Assembly (NCBI RefSeq): GCF_000265245.1
Contig: NZ_AJKS02000007.1
Span: 5,998 to 69,997, forward strand
Source of the DNA: Halomonas smyrnensis AAD6
GTDB taxonomy: Bacteria > Pseudomonadota > Gammaproteobacteria > Pseudomonadales > Halomonadaceae
DNA: 64,000 nt
Direction of reading: 5' to 3'
Below, one piece after another: positions 55,161-64,000 of the stretch. The position numbers and the translations under genes are program-made. Every line of letters begins with the position of its first letter. Positions within the stretch are counted from its first letter, which is position 1. The notes beneath the pieces were generated by a model, which did no database searches, was not told the origin of the DNA, and saw nothing but the letters and a program-made list of their open reading frames with translations.

Positions 55161-57415
55161 TGCACGTCTTGAAGCAGCACGCCCAGTCACGCGCCGCGGC
55201 CGCCCTGTCGACGGTCAACGTCAGCCGCCGCGGCTTCATGAAGGGCTCCGCCGGGCTCGCCCTGGGCCTCTACATCGCCCCGCTGCTGGGCCGCGATAGC
55301 CGCGCCCGGGCCGCCGGCGACAACGGGGAGTTCGCGCCCAACGCCTTCGTGCGCGTGACGCCGGAAGGCGAGGTGGTGGTGATCGCCAAGCACATCGAGA
55401 TGGGCCAGGGCACCTACACCGGGCTCGCCACCCTGGTCGCCGAGGAACTCGACGCCGACTGGGCCTCGGTGCGCGTCGAGGGCGCCCCGGCCAACACCCA
55501 GCGCTACCAGAACCTCGCGTTCGGCATCCAGGGCACCGGCGGCAGCACCTCCATCGCCAACTCCTTCGAGCAGATGCGCCAGGCCGGCGCCAAGGCCCGG
55601 GCCATGCTGGTGGCCGCCGCCGCCGAGCGGCTCGATGTCTCACCGGGCAGCCTCGGCGTCCACCGGGGCAGGGTCATCCACGAGGCCTCCGGGCGCGAGC
55701 TCGGCTTCGGCGAACTGGCCGAGGCCGCCGCCGACCAGCCGGTGCCCGACGAGGTCACGCTGAAGTCGCCCGAACGGTTCACGCTGATCGGCAAGCAGCG
55801 GCTGATGCGCCAGGACAGCCCGGCCAAGACCGACGGCAGCGCCCGCTTCACCCAGGACGTGCAGCTCGACGGCATGCTGATCGCCGTGCCGGCACACCCG
55901 GCACGCTTCGGCAGCCGGCTGACCGGCGTCGACGACGCCGAGGCGCTCGAGGTGCCGGGCGTGGTGGCCAGCGTGCGCTTCCCCTCCCCGACCCGCGACG
56001 GCGACCTGGTCGCGGTGCTGGCCACCAACACCTGGGCCGCCATCAAGGGCCGTGACGCCCTGGCCCTCGAGTGGGACGACAGCCAGGCCTTCACCATGAG
56101 CAGCGAGGCGATGGAGGCCGACTACCGCGAGCGCGCCGGCCGACCCGGCGACACGGTCACCGACCGAGGCGACGCCGCCGCCGCGCTGGACGAAGCCGCC
56201 CAGGTCATCGAGGCCGACTACGTGGTGCCCTATCTGGCCCACGCCGCCATGGAGCCGCTCAACTGCGTGGTCGACCTGCAGGACGATCACGTCAACATCC
56301 TCAACGGCGAGCAGTGGCAGACCCTCGACCAGCAGGCAGTGGCCAAGCTGCTCGACCTGCCGCCGGAGCAGGTGCGCATCCAGCAGCTGTTCGCCGGCGG
56401 CAGCTTCGGCCGTCGCGCTAACCCGATCAGCGACTACGTGCTGGAGGCCGCGGCCATCGCCAAGGCCGCCCGCGACCAGGGCCAGGCCGCGCCGATCAAG
56501 ATGGTCTGGACCCGCGAGGACGACACCCGCGGCGGCCACTATCGCCCGTTCAACTATCACCGCGCCCGCCTCGCCCTGGACGCCGACGGCAACCTGACCG
56601 CCTGGCACCAGCGCCTGGTCGGCCAGTCGATCCTCACCGGCACCGCCATGGAGTCGGCGATGGTCAAGGACGGCATCGACGCCACCTCCGTCGAGGGCGT
56701 CGCCGACCTGGCCTACGGCGTGCCGTCACTCAGCGTCGAGCTGCACACGCCCAAGGAGATCGGCGTGCCGGTGCAGTGGTGGCGTTCCGTGGGCCACACC
56801 CACACCGGCTTCTCCACCGAGAGCCTGATCGACGAGGCCGCCGTGGCGGCGGGCCGTGACCCCTACCAGTACCGGCGCGAGCGTCTCGATCAGCATCCAC
56901 GCTGGCAGGGCGTGCTCGATCTGGCGGCCGAGAAGGCCGGCTGGTCGACGCCGCTGGAAGGCGGCGCCGAAGGTGTGAAGCGGGGCCGCGGCATCGCCGT
57001 CCACGAGTCCTTCGCCAGCTACGTCGCCCAGGTCGCCGAGGTCTCGGTCGACGCCGACGGCCGGCTCAAGGTCGACCGGGTGGTGTGCGCGGTGGACTGC
57101 GGCCTGGCGATCAACCCGGACGTGATCCGCGCCCAGATGGAAGGCGGCATCGGCTTCGCCCTGGCGGCGGCGCTGCACAGCGAGCTGACCCTCGACGACG
57201 GCCAGGTGCAGCAGTCGAACTTCCATGACTTCCAGGTGCTGCGCTTGAACGAGATGCCCGAGATCGAGGTGCATATCGTGCCCTCCGCCGAGGCGCCCAC
57301 CGGGGTCGGCGAGCCCGGCGTGCCGCCGCTGGCACCGGCGGTGACCAACGCCATCTTCGCCGCCACCGGCCAGCGCATTCGTCGGCTGCCGATCGCCAAC
57401 CAGCTCAGGGGCTGA
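55160..57415 (+). CDS. Molybdopterin-binding large subunit of an aldehyde/isoquinoline oxidoreductase (IorB-like)
   Basis: 751 residues. A twin-arginine signal (SRRGFMKG near residue 23) sends it folded to the periplasm with its small subunit. [21 protein letters not shown] and [23 protein letters not shown] contact the cofactor, and [23 protein letters not shown] contains the catalytic Glu at the C-terminus. It hydroxylates an aldehyde or N-heterocycle and hands electrons to the respiratory chain. The substrate cannot be read from sequence. Confidence 0.9.
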   Translation: MHVLKQHAQSRAAAALSTVNVSRRGFMKGSAGLALGLYIAPLLGRDSRARAAGDNGEFAPNAFVRVTPEGEVVVIAKHIEMGQGTYTGLATLVAEELDADWASVRVEGAPANTQRYQNLAFGIQGTGGSTSIANSFEQMRQAGAKARAMLVAAAAERLDVSPGSLGVHRGRVIHEASGRELGFGELAEAAADQPVPDEVTLKSPERFTLIGKQRLMRQDSPAKTDGSARFTQDVQLDGMLIAVPAHPARFGSRLTGVDDAEALEVPGVVASVRFPSPTRDGDLVAVLATNTWAAIKGRDALALEWDDSQAFTMSSEAMEADYRERAGRPGDTVTDRGDAAAALDEAAQVIEADYVVPYLAHAAMEPLNCVVDLQDDHVNILNGEQWQTLDQQAVAKLLDLPPEQVRIQQLFAGGSFGRRANPISDYVLEAAAIAKAARDQGQAAPIKMVWTREDDTRGGHYRPFNYHRARLALDADGNLTAWHQRLVGQSILTGTAMESAMVKDGIDATSVEGVADLAYGVPSLSVELHTPKEIGVPVQWWRSVGHTHTGFSTESLIDEAAVAAGRDPYQYRRERLDQHPRWQGVLDLAAEKAGWSTPLEGGAEGVKRGRGIAVHESFASYVAQVAEVSVDADGRLKVDRVVCAVDCGLAINPDVIRAQMEGGIGFALAAALHSELTLDDGQVQQSNFHDFQVLRLNEMPEIEVHIVPSAEAPTGVGEPGVPPLAPAVTNAIFAATGQRIRRLPIANQLRG

Positions 57416-57417
57416 CC

Positions 57418-58383
57418 ATGCGCGCACTGGACGTGGAGGTGGTCGAGGCCGCCCGGCGCTGGCACGCCGAGGGGCATGACCTCTGGTGGTGCACGGTGCT
57501 CTCGACCTTCGGCTCGGCGCCGCGCGAACCGGGCGCCCTGCTGGTCGCCCGGGCCGACGGCCGCCATGTGGGCTCGCTGTCCGGCGGCTGCGTGGAGGAG
57601 GATTTCCTGGAGCGGCTCGCGGCGGGCGACTTCCGCGCGCCGGCCCAGGTCATCGCCTACGGCGACGGTGCCGATGCGCTGCACGGCAGCCGGGTGAGCC
57701 TGCCCTGCGAGGGGCGGCTCGAGGTGCTGATCGAGCACTGGCCGGCCGGCGCCGCCTCGGTGGCCGACGAGCTCGAGGCCTACGCCGAGGCGCTGCAGGG
57801 CGGCCAGCTGCTGGAGCGCCGCGTGGCCCTCGACGACGGCGAGAGCCACTGGCAGGTGGCGGCGGCCATGGGGCCGGGGGTGGTCCGCGACGAGCAGGCG
57901 GTGCGCCTTCATGTCGGCCCCGCCGCGCGGCTGCTGGTCGCCGGCCTCTCGCCGGTCAGCCAGTTCTGCGTGCAGTTCGGCCTGGCGCTGGGCTTCGAGG
58001 TGATAGTGTGCGATCCGCGTCCCGAGGCCTGGGAAGGCATCGAGCTCGGCGGCGCCCACGGCCACCGCGAGCTGCCGAGCGAGTTCCTGCGCCGCGAGGG
58101 GGCGCACCGCATGACGGCGGTGGTCGCCGTCACCCACGACCCGCGCCTGGACGACCTGACCATGCTCGAGGCCGTGCGCGGCGAGGCCTTCTACATCGGC
58201 GTCATGGGCTCCCGGCGCACTTCGGAGAAACGCACCGAGCGCCTCAGGCGCAGCGGCGGCATCGACGAGGCGTCCCTCGCACGCATCCACATGCCGATCG
58301 GACTGGATCTCGGCAGCAAGACACCGGCCGAGATCGCTCTGGCGACGGTGAGCGACATCGTGCGGGTGATGCGCGGCAAGTGA
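57418..58383 (+). CDS. XdhC family molybdoenzyme maturation protein
   Basis: 321 residues. The N-terminal XdhC/CoxI motif includes [14 protein letters not shown] and [12 protein letters not shown]. The C-terminal Rossmann domain carries [11 protein letters not shown] and [14 protein letters not shown]. XdhC binds the molybdenum cofactor and helps add the terminal sulfur before it enters the apoenzyme. It is three bases from the large subunit gene and ends before a good terminator. Confidence 0.92.
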   Translation: MRALDVEVVEAARRWHAEGHDLWWCTVLSTFGSAPREPGALLVARADGRHVGSLSGGCVEEDFLERLAAGDFRAPAQVIAYGDGADALHGSRVSLPCEGRLEVLIEHWPAGAASVADELEAYAEALQGGQLLERRVALDDGESHWQVAAAMGPGVVRDEQAVRLHVGPAARLLVAGLSPVSQFCVQFGLALGFEVIVCDPRPEAWEGIELGGAHGHRELPSEFLRREGAHRMTAVVAVTHDPRLDDLTMLEAVRGEAFYIGVMGSRRTSEKRTERLRRSGGIDEASLARIHMPIGLDLGSKTPAEIALATVSDIVRVMRGK

Positions 58384-58411
58384 CAGCCACTCACGCGAAC
58401 GAGCGCTCATC

Positions 58412-58448
58412 AACGAACGAGGCCCCGCTTGGCGGGGCCTTGTTCGTT
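58412..58448 (+). terminator. Terminator of the molybdenum hydroxylase operon
   Basis: An inner GGCCCCGC/GCGGGGCC stem is extended outward by AACGAAC and GTTCGTT, about 30 bases past the xdhC-like stop. Confidence 0.75.
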
Positions 58449-58485
58449 CCGGCGCGGATCGAGCGGTCTTGCGCTGGTGGCCCGC

Positions 58486-58770
58486 TTACGTCGTGGCGCG
58501 CCTGGCCGGCGCCAGCTCGTCGCCGGAGCCCTCGAAGTGGGTCTCGATGCTGCGGCTGCGGCTCAGCTGTTCGGCGCGGGCCTCTTGCATGGCCTGGCTG
58601 TCGCCGTTGACCCGCTCGGCCTCGAACGTCACGGACGGCGCCTGCTGGCTCGGGGCGGCGACCGGCTGCTGGTTCAGCTGCAGGGCGCGCTGGGTGGCGT
58701 TGTCACCGGCCTGGGCGGCCAGCGGCAGTGCGGCAATCAGCAGGGCGGAAAGGGTCAGCTTAGTATTCAT
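58486..58770 (-). CDS. Small exported protein, tandem copy B
   Basis: 94 residues. A signal peptide ends at AAQAGD. The mature part is about 73 residues, hydrophilic and without cysteine, with NATQRALQLNQQP, SVTFEAERVNGDSQAMQEARAEQLSRSR and DELAP. It is a close paralogue of the product of 58871-59155, differing at about ten positions. I do not recognise the family. It lies 100 bases after the stop of its twin on the same strand. Convergent with the molybdenum operon. Confidence 0.78.
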   Translation of the reverse strand: MNTKLTLSALLIAALPLAAQAGDNATQRALQLNQQPVAAPSQQAPSVTFEAERVNGDSQAMQEARAEQLSRSRSIETHFEGSGDELAPARRATT

Positions 58771-58870
58771 GGATGCGTCTCCTCCATAGTGTTAAACGCG
58801 TGTCGGGTGGAGTCAGTCAGGCCCGCCCCGGCGCTATCTCGGGAAAGGGCCTTGTCTGGGTCAGGACCTC

Positions 58871-59155
58871 TCAGGTGGTGGCCCGCTTGGCCGGCGCCAG
58901 CTCGTCGCCGGAAACCTCGAAGCGCGTCTCGATGCTGCGGCTGCGGCTCAGCTGCTTGGCGCGGGCCTCTTGCATGGCCTGGCTGTCGCCGTTGACTTGC
59001 TCGGCCTCGAACGTCACGGACGGCGCCTGCTGGCTCTGGGCGGCAATCGGCTGCTGGTTCAGCTTCAGGGCGCGCTGGGTGGCGTTGTCATCGGCCTGGG
59101 CGGCCAGCGGCAGTGCGGCGATCAACAGCGCGGAAAGGGTCAGCTTGGTGTTCAT
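58871..59155 (-). CDS. Small exported protein, tandem copy A
   Basis: 94 residues from the ATG at 59155 with AGGAGAT upstream. A signal peptide ends at AAQADD, followed by a short hydrophilic helical protein nearly identical to copy B. The changes are mostly at polar positions, and both copies keep the frame and length, so both are probably expressed. The function is unknown. Two palindromes lie upstream at 59201-59219 and 59254-59276. Confidence 0.78.
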   Translation of the reverse strand: MNTKLTLSALLIAALPLAAQADDNATQRALKLNQQPIAAQSQQAPSVTFEAEQVNGDSQAMQEARAKQLSRSRSIETRFEVSGDELAPAKRATT

Positions 59156-59200
59156 GTGGGATCTCCTGTGAATCGGCATTCGTGTGAAGAGCTTTGCTGT

Positions 59201-59219
59201 CTGACTAGTTGTTAGTCAG
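59201..59219. promoter_or_regulatory. Perfect palindrome upstream of the small exported proteins (proximal)
   Basis: Seven-base arms CTGACTA and TAGTCAG surround a five-base centre GTTGT. It lies 46 bases upstream of the copy A start, in the expected operator or promoter position. No T-run follows, so it is not a terminator. Confidence 0.6.
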
Positions 59220-59253
59220 CTTAAATTCCGACTATTACGAACAAAAGCGGCTT

Positions 59254-59276
59254 AATTCGAAATATATTTTCGAATT
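59254..59276. promoter_or_regulatory. Perfect palindrome upstream of the small exported proteins (distal)
   Basis: Nine-base arms AATTCGAAA and TTTCGAATT surround TATAT. It stands in a very AT-rich patch, about 100 bases upstream of copy A. It has the same five-base centre as the proximal palindrome but an unrelated sequence. Confidence 0.6.
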
Positions 59277-59495
59277 TATAGAAAGGAATGGCGTCTCCAC
59301 GCGCCGAGCCAGCTCGGACGCGTCACAGCGAAGGGAGGAAAGAGCGGCAGAATAAGACCGGCACCGAGCGGACCACGCCTCCCGCCCTGCCTGCGCAGGA
59401 GCGCCGGCGGAAGGATCGGGTCAGAGGCTTAAGGGCGACGATCGACCAGGCGCCGGAGCCCATCACCCTCTCGCTACCTTGTGCGAGAAGGGGCA

Positions 59496-59740
59496 TCAGC
59501 GACTGGCATCGGCGCCGCCCTGTGCCGAGGCCTCGAGGGCGTGCCCGGAGAACGCCATGACGTCCTCCGTCAGGGACACGGCGCGCGTCGTTCGATGCGC
59601 CAGCCGCACTCCCAGGGTGTCCTCCCACTTGCGGATCCGGGCACTGGCCAGCGCGGGTGAGCCCCGACTTTCCGCCCCGCGCGACGGATGTGGTGGGTCG
59701 AGGCGAGGCCGAGGAAGAGCTTGAGATGGCCGTGATTCAT
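59496..59740 (-). pseudogene. N-terminal fragment of a LysR-family regulator
   Basis: From the ATG at 59740 the minus strand reads MNHGHLKLFLGLASTHHIRRAGRKVG, then a frame change near 59655-59665. The other frame continues SPALASARIRKWEDTLGVRLAHRTTRAVSLTED. Together these are a LysR helix-turn-helix. A stop follows about 85 residues in and the effector domain is missing, so the gene is both frameshifted and truncated. It is divergent from the broken quinone reductase at 59851, its likely former target. Confidence 0.8.
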
Positions 59741-59850
59741 CGCCCACTTTCAACAAAATCAAAAAAGTGATTGTGAATCACCCTGGGTTATAAACCATGA
59801 GCACCGCAATTACTCTTCTCTCGGTGATCCAACGAGAGGACGTTTCCCCC

Positions 59851-60835
59851 ATGAAAGCGATGCTGATCCACGAGTTTGGTGGTCCCGAGGTCTTCGAGCC
59901 CGCCGAGCTGCCCACGCCCCAGGCGGCCCCGGTCAGGTGCTGGTGCGCGTCGCCGCCACCAGCGTCAACACCGTCGACACCATGATCCGCCAGATGGGGC
60001 CCGAGCTGCCCCTCTCCCCCGCGACACCCGCCCTGCTGGGCATGGACTTCGCCGGCACGGTGGAAGCCGTGGGAGAAGGCGTCGGCGGTTTCACGGTAGG
60101 CGACGAGGTGTACGGCTGCGCCGGTGGCCTGGCCGACCTGCCCGGGGCTCTGGCCGAGTACATGGCGGCCGATGCCCGCCTGATCGCCCACAAGCCCGCC
60201 ACCCTGAGCATGGCGGAGGCCGCGGCGCTGCCGCTGGTCGGCATCACCGCCTACGAGGGGCTGATGCGCGCCGGCATCGGCCAGGGCAAGACGGTGCTGG
60301 TGCACGGGGGCGCAGGCGGCGTGGGCCATGTCGCCGTGCAGCTCGCCCGTCATTTCGGTGGGCGCGTCTCGGCCACCGTCGGACGCGATGAGCATCATGC
60401 GCTGGTCGAGACGCTGGGTGCCCGGTCGATCGACTACAGGGCGCAGCCCGTGGCGACTATGTCGCCGGGCACACCGGCGGCGCCGGCTTCGACATCGTCT
60501 TCGACTCGGTGGGCGGCGCCAACCTGGCCAACTCCTTCGAGGCCGCGGCGCTGAACGGCCAGGTCGCCACGACCGTGTCGATGCTCGAACTGGATCTCAA
60601 CGCCGCGCACTTCAAGGGACTCTCGCTGCACGTGGTGTTCATGCTGATCCCCATGCTGCACGACCACCAGCGCGAGACCCACGGCCGCATCCTCGGCGAG
60701 CTCGCCGCGATCGTCGACGCCGGTGGCCTCAAGCCGCTACTGGATTCGCCGCGCTACCCGCTGGACCGGGTCGGCGAGGCCCATGCCCGCCTCGCCAGCG
60801 GCCAGGCGACCGGCAAGGTCGTGGTGGAGATCTGA
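59851..60835 (+). pseudogene. NADPH:quinone oxidoreductase-like gene with two frameshifts
   Basis: Joined over three frames, the product is a complete zinc-independent reductase of about 328 residues. It starts MKAMLIHEFGGPEVF. Near 59926-59932 the frame is lost in a C/G run; LVRVAATSVNTVDTMIRQMGPELP continues in another frame. VLVHGGAGGVGHVAVQLARHFGG is the cofactor site. Near 60446-60455 the frame is lost again and resumes with the GFDIVFDSVGGANLANSFEAA part. Each break is consistent with loss of one base. The neighbouring broken genes argue for true decay, though sequence error in GC runs is possible. Confidence 0.82.
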
Positions 60836-60839
60836 GTCG

Positions 60840-61338
60840 CCACCTGCCGGTGGGCGTGCCCCCGGCCATCGCGACAAATCGCCACGGGCGCCTCGAGGGC
60901 ACCATGGACATGCTGCCGAAACCGGCATCGGGCCGGCTGCCGCTGATCGTGACGGGCGGCAGCCAGCAGAGCCCGGAGTGGATCGCCGGCCATGGCGATG
61001 GCTGGATGCTCTATCCGCGAGCGCTCGAGACACAGGCGCGCATCCTGGACGACTGGCGCGCTCACACTCGGGCTCTGGGCAGGGGCGTGCGACCGGCGAT
61101 GCAACCACTCTACATCGACCTGAGTCCCGATCCTGATGCGGCCCCCGAGCCGATCCACCTCGGGCTGCGCGGGGGCGTACGCGCCCTTCGCCACTACCTG
61201 GAGACGCTCGAGGCCATCGGGGTCAACCATGTCGCATTGAACCTGCGCTTCAACCGAGCGGATATCGACGACACCCTCTATCGTCTTGCCGACGATATCC
61301 TGCCCGCCTTTTCCCCCCAAGGAGAGACACGACCGTGA
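60840..61338 (+). pseudogene. N-terminally truncated luciferase-like monooxygenase
   Basis: About 165 codons, perhaps translated from the ATG at 60904. It has the C-terminal half of a luciferase-like flavin monooxygenase: DMLPKPASGRLPLIVTGGSQQSPEWIAGHGDGWMLYPR, then a typical (beta/alpha) end with GVNHVALNLRFN. Full members are about 300-340 residues, so the flavin-binding N-terminal half is missing. It starts just after the broken reductase and overlaps the intact SDR by four bases (GTGA). Confidence 0.72.
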
Positions 61339-62156
61339 AGACCATTCTCATGACGGGATCGACCGACGGCATCGGCCTGGCCACGGCCGAGAGGCTCGTC
61401 CGACAGGGCCACCGGGTGCTGATCCACGGCCGGAACCCCGAGAAGCTTCGAGCCACGCAGGCGCGTCTGTCCGCCGCGACGGAACGCCCGAACGTGGAGG
61501 GCTACGTGGCGGATCTCTCCCGCCTGGCGGACGTCGAGGCCCTGGCAGAGGCGGTCGCGAGTCGACACGCAAGGCTCGATGTCCTGATCAACAACGCCGG
61601 GGTCTTCCGGGTTACCGATCCTCTCACGGCCGATGGGCTCGATGTGCGCTTCGCCGTCAACACCATCGCCCCCTACCTGCTGACCCGACGGCTGCTGCCG
61701 CTGATGGAAACGGGCGCGAGAGTGATCAACCTCTCCTCCGCCGCCCAGGCCCCGGTGGACATCGACGCCCTCGCCGGCCGGAGACGGCTGGACGATGCCT
61801 TCTCCGCCTACGCTCAGAGCAAGCTGGCCCTCACCATGTGGTCGCGCCACCTGGCCATGACGCTGAACGACCAGGCCCCGGCCATCATCGCCGTCAACCC
61901 GGGCTCCCTGCTCGACAGCAAGATGGTGAAAGAGGGCTTCGGTGTCGCGGGCAACGACCTCCAGATCGGCGCGGACATCCTGGTCCGTGCAGCGCTCGAC
62001 GCCGAGTTCTCGAAGGCCAATGGGCGATACTTCGACAACGACGCCAAGCGCTTCGCATCGCCCCATGCCGATGCACTGAACGCCGAGACATGCATGAGGG
62101 TCGTGGCGACCATCGACGGCATGACGGGCTGCACGCCCAGGCCGGCCAGCGAATGA
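61335..62156 (+). CDS. Short-chain dehydrogenase/reductase
   Basis: 273 residues from a GTG start in a GTGA overlap with the upstream fragment. TGSTDGIGLATAERL is the cofactor site, NNAGVF follows, and the active site is Ser in NLSSAAQ with YAQSKLAL. The long SDR-like C-terminal region resembles retinol dehydrogenase or WWOX-type members. It is intact although its upstream neighbours are broken. The substrate is unknown. Confidence 0.85.
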   Translation: MKTILMTGSTDGIGLATAERLVRQGHRVLIHGRNPEKLRATQARLSAATERPNVEGYVADLSRLADVEALAEAVASRHARLDVLINNAGVFRVTDPLTADGLDVRFAVNTIAPYLLTRRLLPLMETGARVINLSSAAQAPVDIDALAGRRRLDDAFSAYAQSKLALTMWSRHLAMTLNDQAPAIIAVNPGSLLDSKMVKEGFGVAGNDLQIGADILVRAALDAEFSKANGRYFDNDAKRFASPHADALNAETCMRVVATIDGMTGCTPRPASE

Positions 62157-62231
62157 CAGGGCGCGCGGCCCGCTCCGTGGCGAAACGGAGCGGGCCGGCG
62201 CGTCATGGGCTGCCGCTGAGTGCGAGCCGGA

Positions 62232-64000
62232 TCAACTCAGGTGATTGACCTCCTGCAGGCCATAGACGGGCGTCGGAATGCCCTCCTGACGGGCCTTGAG
62301 CTGCAGCGCCAGGTAGTGGGAGTAGTGGCGGGACTGATGCAGGTTGCCGCCGTGGAACCACAGCGCCTGCTGCTGGGTTGGCTTCCACATGTTGCGTAGC
62401 TCGCCCTCCCAGGGCCCCGGGTCCTTGGGCGTGTCGGAACCGAGTCCCCAGCACTTGCCGACCTTGTCGGCGACGTCCTGGGAAATGATCCGGGCCGCCC
62501 AGCCGTTCATCGAGCCGTAGCCAGTGGCGTAGACGATCAGGTCCGCGGGCAGCTCCGAGCCGTCGGTCAGGGTCACCGAGTGCGGGTTGATGCGCTCGAT
62601 GCTCACGTCGCTGCGCAGCTTGATGTCGCCGTTGGCCACCAGCTCGCAGGCGCCCACGTCGATGTAGTAGCCGGAGCCGCGACGCAGGTACTTCAGGAAC
62701 AGCCCCGAGTCGTCGGCGCCGAAGTCGAGCAGGAAGCCGGCCGCCTCGAGCCGGCGATAGAAGTCGGCGTCGCGCTCGCGGATGGCATCGAAGGCCGGAC
62801 GCTGGAAGTCCGGCAGCACCTTGTAGGGAATCGAGGCGAAGATCAGGTCGGCCTTGTGATGGTCGATGCCGTTCTGCAGCGCCTGCTCGGAGTACAGCGG
62901 CCCCAGCGCCTCTTCCATCAGCGAGTCGGACTTCACCACGTGGGTGGAGGAACGCTGCAACATGGTCACGTCGGCGTCGTGCTCCCACAGCGCCGCGCAG
63001 ATGTCGTGGGCGGAGTTGTTGGCGCCCACCACCACGACCCTCTTGCCGCGATAGGCATCCGGCCCCGGGTGCTGGCTGGAGTGCTGCTGCTCGCCCTCGA
63101 AGGTCTCGGCACCGGGGAACTGCGGCACGTTGGGCATGCCGGACATGCCGGTGGCCAGCACCAGCTGCTTCGGCCGCAGGGTCACGCGCTCGCCGTCGCG
63201 ATTGACCTCGACCACCCACTCGCCGCTGGCCTCGTCGAAGCGCGCGCTCTCGCACTCGGTGGAGTTCCAGTAGTTGAGCTCCATCACCTTGGTGTACATC
63301 TCCAGCCAGTCGCCGACCTTGTCCTTCGGCGCGAACACCGGCCAGTTGTCCGGGAAGGGAAGGTAGGGCATGTGGTCGTACCAGACCGGATCGTGCAGGC
63401 ACAGCGACTTGTAGCGGTTGCGCCAGGAGTCCCCCGCCCGCGGATTCTTCTCGATCACGATGGTCGGCACGTTCATCTGCCGCAGGCGCGCCGCCAGGCC
63501 GATGCCGCCCTGACCGCCGCCGATGATCACGCAGTAGGGCTGACGCTCGTAGCCGAGCTCGGCCTCCTCGCGCTGGCGGGCCTCCAGCCAGGTCTCGCGT
63601 GCCTTGTTGGCGCCGTGTTCGGCGCCCATGGGACGCTTGAGGCCGCTGGGCTCGGGGAAGTCCCTGAGCTCGCTCATGACGGTCAGCAGCGTCCAGCAGC
63701 GGCCGTCCTTCAGGCGCAGCAGGCCCTTGCCCCGCGCCTCGGCGGTCTCGAAGGTGAACCAGGCCTCGACGACGCCACCGGCCTCACTGGCCTCGCCGTC
63801 CAGCTGCCAGTTCGAGGGCGCGACGCGATCCAGCGTCGCATCGAGCATCGACTGGATCTCGTCCGGGCCTTCCAGCGTCTTGAGGTTCCAGGTGAAGGCG
63901 ACCAGGTCGCGCCAGTAGCATTCCTCGCCGAACAGCGAGAGGACTCGCGCGATATCGCGGCGCGTCAGGGCGGCATCGAAGTCATCGAGCCATTGCCGGG
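62232..64000 (-). CDS. Flavin-containing monooxygenase with a SnoaL-like N-terminal domain (5' end beyond the window)
   Basis: At least 589 residues; the frame is open to the right edge, so the start is outside. The first about 110 visible residues (RQWLDDFDAALTRRDIARVLSLFGEECYWRDLVAFTWN onward) look like a SnoaL/NTF2-type fold. Then an FMO/Baeyer-Villiger-like part begins: FAD site IIGGGQGGIGLAARLRQ, then GDSWRNRYKSLCLHDP and the NADPH site VVVVGANNSAHDICAALWEH. ATGYGSMN precedes the C-terminus. It should oxygenate a ketone, sulfide or amine. The combination of both domains in one chain occurs in some proteobacterial oxygenases. Confidence 0.82.
   Translation of the reverse strand, partial: RQWLDDFDAALTRRDIARVLSLFGEECYWRDLVAFTWNLKTLEGPDEIQSMLDATLDRVAPSNWQLDGEASEAGGVVEAWFTFETAEARGKGLLRLKDGRCWTLLTVMSELRDFPEPSGLKRPMGAEHGANKARETWLEARQREEAELGYERQPYCVIIGGGQGGIGLAARLRQMNVPTIVIEKNPRAGDSWRNRYKSLCLHDPVWYDHMPYLPFPDNWPVFAPKDKVGDWLEMYTKVMELNYWNSTECESARFDEASGEWVVEVNRDGERVTLRPKQLVLATGMSGMPNVPQFPGAETFEGEQQHSSQHPGPDAYRGKRVVVVGANNSAHDICAALWEHDADVTMLQRSSTHVVKSDSLMEEALGPLYSEQALQNGIDHHKADLIFASIPYKVLPDFQRPAFDAIRERDADFYRRLEAAGFLLDFGADDSGLFLKYLRRGSGYYIDVGACELVANGDIKLRSDVSIERINPHSVTLTDGSELPADLIVYATGYGSMNGWAARIISQDVADKVGKCWGLGSDTPKDPGPWEGELRNMWKPTQQQALWFHGGNLHQSRHYSHYLALQLKARQEGIPTPVYGLQEVNHLS

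Overview
The window looks like a chromosomal stretch of a moderately halophilic gammaproteobacterium of the Halomonas/Chromohalobacter type. The grounds are high G+C, many betaine-type genes (BCCT carrier, ProVWX, Rieske-type betaine monooxygenase with its reductase) and pseudomonad-like gene orders: gacA-uvrC-pgsA-tRNA(Gly)-tRNA(Cys)-tRNA(Leu), ihfB-lapA-lapB-pyrF and fxsA-groES-groL. The genus is an inference; no rRNA is present.

Positions 1-15,300 are a catabolic region for a quaternary amine. A leftward operon carries a DapA-like lyase, a FAD amine oxidase, an aldehyde dehydrogenase and a ferredoxin-type reductase. Near it are a BCCT carrier, proVWX followed by an MmgE/PrpD protein, a Rieske oxygenase, and a divergent LysR regulator. 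The enzyme set best fits uptake and demethylation of proline betaine or hydroxyproline betaine, with a hydroxyproline-like ring-opening route to 2-oxoglutarate. A truncated glutathione-independent formaldehyde dehydrogenase lies inside this region.

Positions 15,300-23,100 hold single reductases (mdaB, dkgB, a YdfG-like SDR) and a large putA. putA is bracketed by two direct copies of a tRNA-Ala(GGC) transcription unit and sits next to what looks like the broken tail of a FAD oxidoreductase.

Positions 23,100-38,450 are mostly conserved housekeeping: gacA, uvrC, pgsA, three tRNAs, a FUSC membrane protein, nadB, sdhE/ygfX, ihfB, lapAB, pyrF, a ComEA-like protein, a FabG-like SDR, fxsA, groESL behind a clear sigma-32 promoter, and trmJ. 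Between groL and trmJ lies a 25-unit octamer tandem repeat.

Positions 38,450-52,900 are mixed: a PsiE-family protein, a HisC-like aminotransferase, two tandem histidine-bearing lipoproteins, a reductase coupled to an atypical proline racemase-family protein, a NYN nuclease, a patatin, copper-handling proteins (PCuAC and Sco), DUF503, an EamA transporter with its LysR, and an AraC/alcohol dehydrogenase pair.

Positions 52,900-64,000 hold a molybdenum hydroxylase operon (reductase, MocA-like, IorA-like, IorB-like, XdhC-like), a tandem pair of small exported proteins behind two palindromes, a decaying locus (LysR fragment, twice-frameshifted quinone reductase, N-terminally truncated luciferase-like protein), an intact SDR, and a flavin monooxygenase with a SnoaL-like N-terminus that runs off the right edge.
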